This document shows positions 63,046-64,000 of a stretch of DNA of 64,000 nt, one piece after another. The notes below the pieces were generated by a model. That model did no database searches, had not been told where the DNA came from, and saw only the letters and a program-made list of their open reading frames with translations. Source of the DNA: Nipponacmea schrenckii. Its lineage: Eukaryota; Mollusca; Gastropoda; Lottiidae. Position 1 is the first letter of the stretch, and every line of letters begins with the position of its first letter. The stretch lies in contig CM060203.1 of the NCBI GenBank assembly GCA_030562195.1, positions 12,838,534 to 12,902,533 of the forward strand. Direction: 5' to 3'. Position numbers and translations under genes: made by a program.

Positions 63046-64000
63046 ACATTAGAATACAAATATCTTGACTACAGTTAAATATTAAGGTGCAGAAAAGTCA
63101 AATGAAAGTAGGTCATTAGGTCACTGTATGTCAATATATCTGAAGAGAGCAATTTCATTTCATATTTGTTATAAATCAATATATCTTGAGATAAGCTTAT
63201 GGCCACATAAAGGACCCGGGGCCTTATTCAACAAAAACTTACTTTAAAAAAATTCAAATTTTAAAAAATACGGTAAATTGATTGGACAACAAAACTAAAA
63301 TCAAAATCAAATTTAGTGATTGATCAAACAGAAGACTGTAAGACTAAAATCATCTGAAGTTTTTTTATATAAGCTGACCTATCTCTTAAGATAATTCAGT
63401 CAACTTTTGACCAGACATTTTTCAATAAAATTAATTCTTTTCTTAGTAAAAGACAAGCTGAATCCTTGAGTCTGTCAAGTGTCAACTAGAGTTTGGGGAC
63501 TTAAGATTGATTTTTTCTAAGAAATGATGGACTCAAATATCAGTCAAAGACATATGATCTTGAAACAAAATTCCTGGCAATTCCCTTCATCTTCACATAA
63601 ATCACGAATTTCAACGAATAGTTGAAATGTAATTTATAGGTACAAGTATTCATTCCTAATAACCTTTCACGGCATATTAGAAATGGTTTCCAATATAAAT
63701 TACATTTTTTTCTTTATTCATATTTCTTTTTTTGTGTTAAAGTGAATACATTGTTTGTAATTGATCTCATTAATGTCTCTTAATAAACTTATTAATATTG
63801 TTAACAGTCTATATGGCTGTAGTCTAGCATGTAAGGTCTATGTATAAAGTATTGACATTTCTAGGGACTATGTTCATCATTCCAATTTCTATAATTGACA
63901 TCTTGACTAGATGATGTCCTGGCCAGTAAATCAACCACTTAGCTTTAATTTGGACATTAGACAAAGACAATAATGATTAAAGTCTTATGCAACTTTTAAC

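Noticed and set aside
61900..64000. Possible miR-26 relative in the CTDSPL intron (vertebrate SCP introns host miR-26)
   Set aside because: No sequence resembling the mature microRNA or a suitable hairpin was seen in the intron part available.
1..64000. CRISPR arrays, bacterial operons or integrated viral genes
   Set aside because: The arrays lack unique equal-length spacers between conserved repeats, all genes are eukaryotic, and no reverse transcriptase, integrase, transposase or capsid-like frame was recognised.

Overview
This is a stretch of animal nuclear DNA. It is AT-rich and gene-poor, genes are interrupted by GT-AG introns, and simple arrays, SINE/MITE-like elements and hairpins are common. 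The three recognisable genes are bilaterian, and the invertebrate-style gene structure and repeat content suggest a lophotrochozoan, most likely a mollusc. That placement is inference; no sequence here fixes the species.

Layout. Positions 1 to about 30,600 hold no gene I can support. This part is intergenic (or very long intron) DNA with several tandem arrays (about 7.8, 11.0, 13.5, 15.0, 18.3, 20.3 and 23.6-24.2 kb), a 144-bp tandem duplication (24.55-24.84 kb), two copies of one SINE-like element (6.87 and 9.19 kb; the second has a perfect 30-bp flanking duplication) and a cluster of GGATTA motifs (25.55-25.68 kb). A single-exon Frizzled receptor of the Fz1/2/7 class lies on the minus strand (33,573-35,318). 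A long CpG-poor stretch below it, to about 30.6 kb, is probably its 3' UTR, and the putative promoter is at about 35.4-35.65 kb. Positions 36 to about 50 kb are again gene-free; their main feature is a pair of 41-bp minisatellite arrays in mirror orientation (39.54-40.23 and 40.97-41.66 kb).

Argininosuccinate lyase (ASL) lies on the plus strand (coding 51,961-54,458) in three coding exons plus at least one unseen 5' non-coding exon. The gene is complete except for a 2-nt frame disruption just after the catalytic GSSxMPxKxN loop. The last two coding exons of a CTD small phosphatase (SCP/CTDSPL type) lie on the minus strand (61,145-62,177). The catalytic DxDxT exons would be beyond the right edge. 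ASL and CTDSPL converge, and the DNA between them is probably mostly 3' UTR; it carries a perfect 51-bp inverted repeat around a tRNA-like core.

The genes are functionally unrelated: Wnt reception at the plasma membrane, cytosolic arginine/urea-cycle metabolism, and nuclear dephosphorylation of RNA polymerase II CTD or SMAD-type substrates. I do not see a new multi-gene system. The most interesting signals are non-coding: a pre-miRNA-like hairpin at 30.3 kb, the foldback element at 57.0 kb, the mirrored arrays, an indel-free 15-copy palindrome-bearing minisatellite in a CTDSPL intron, and the spaced GGATTA cluster.
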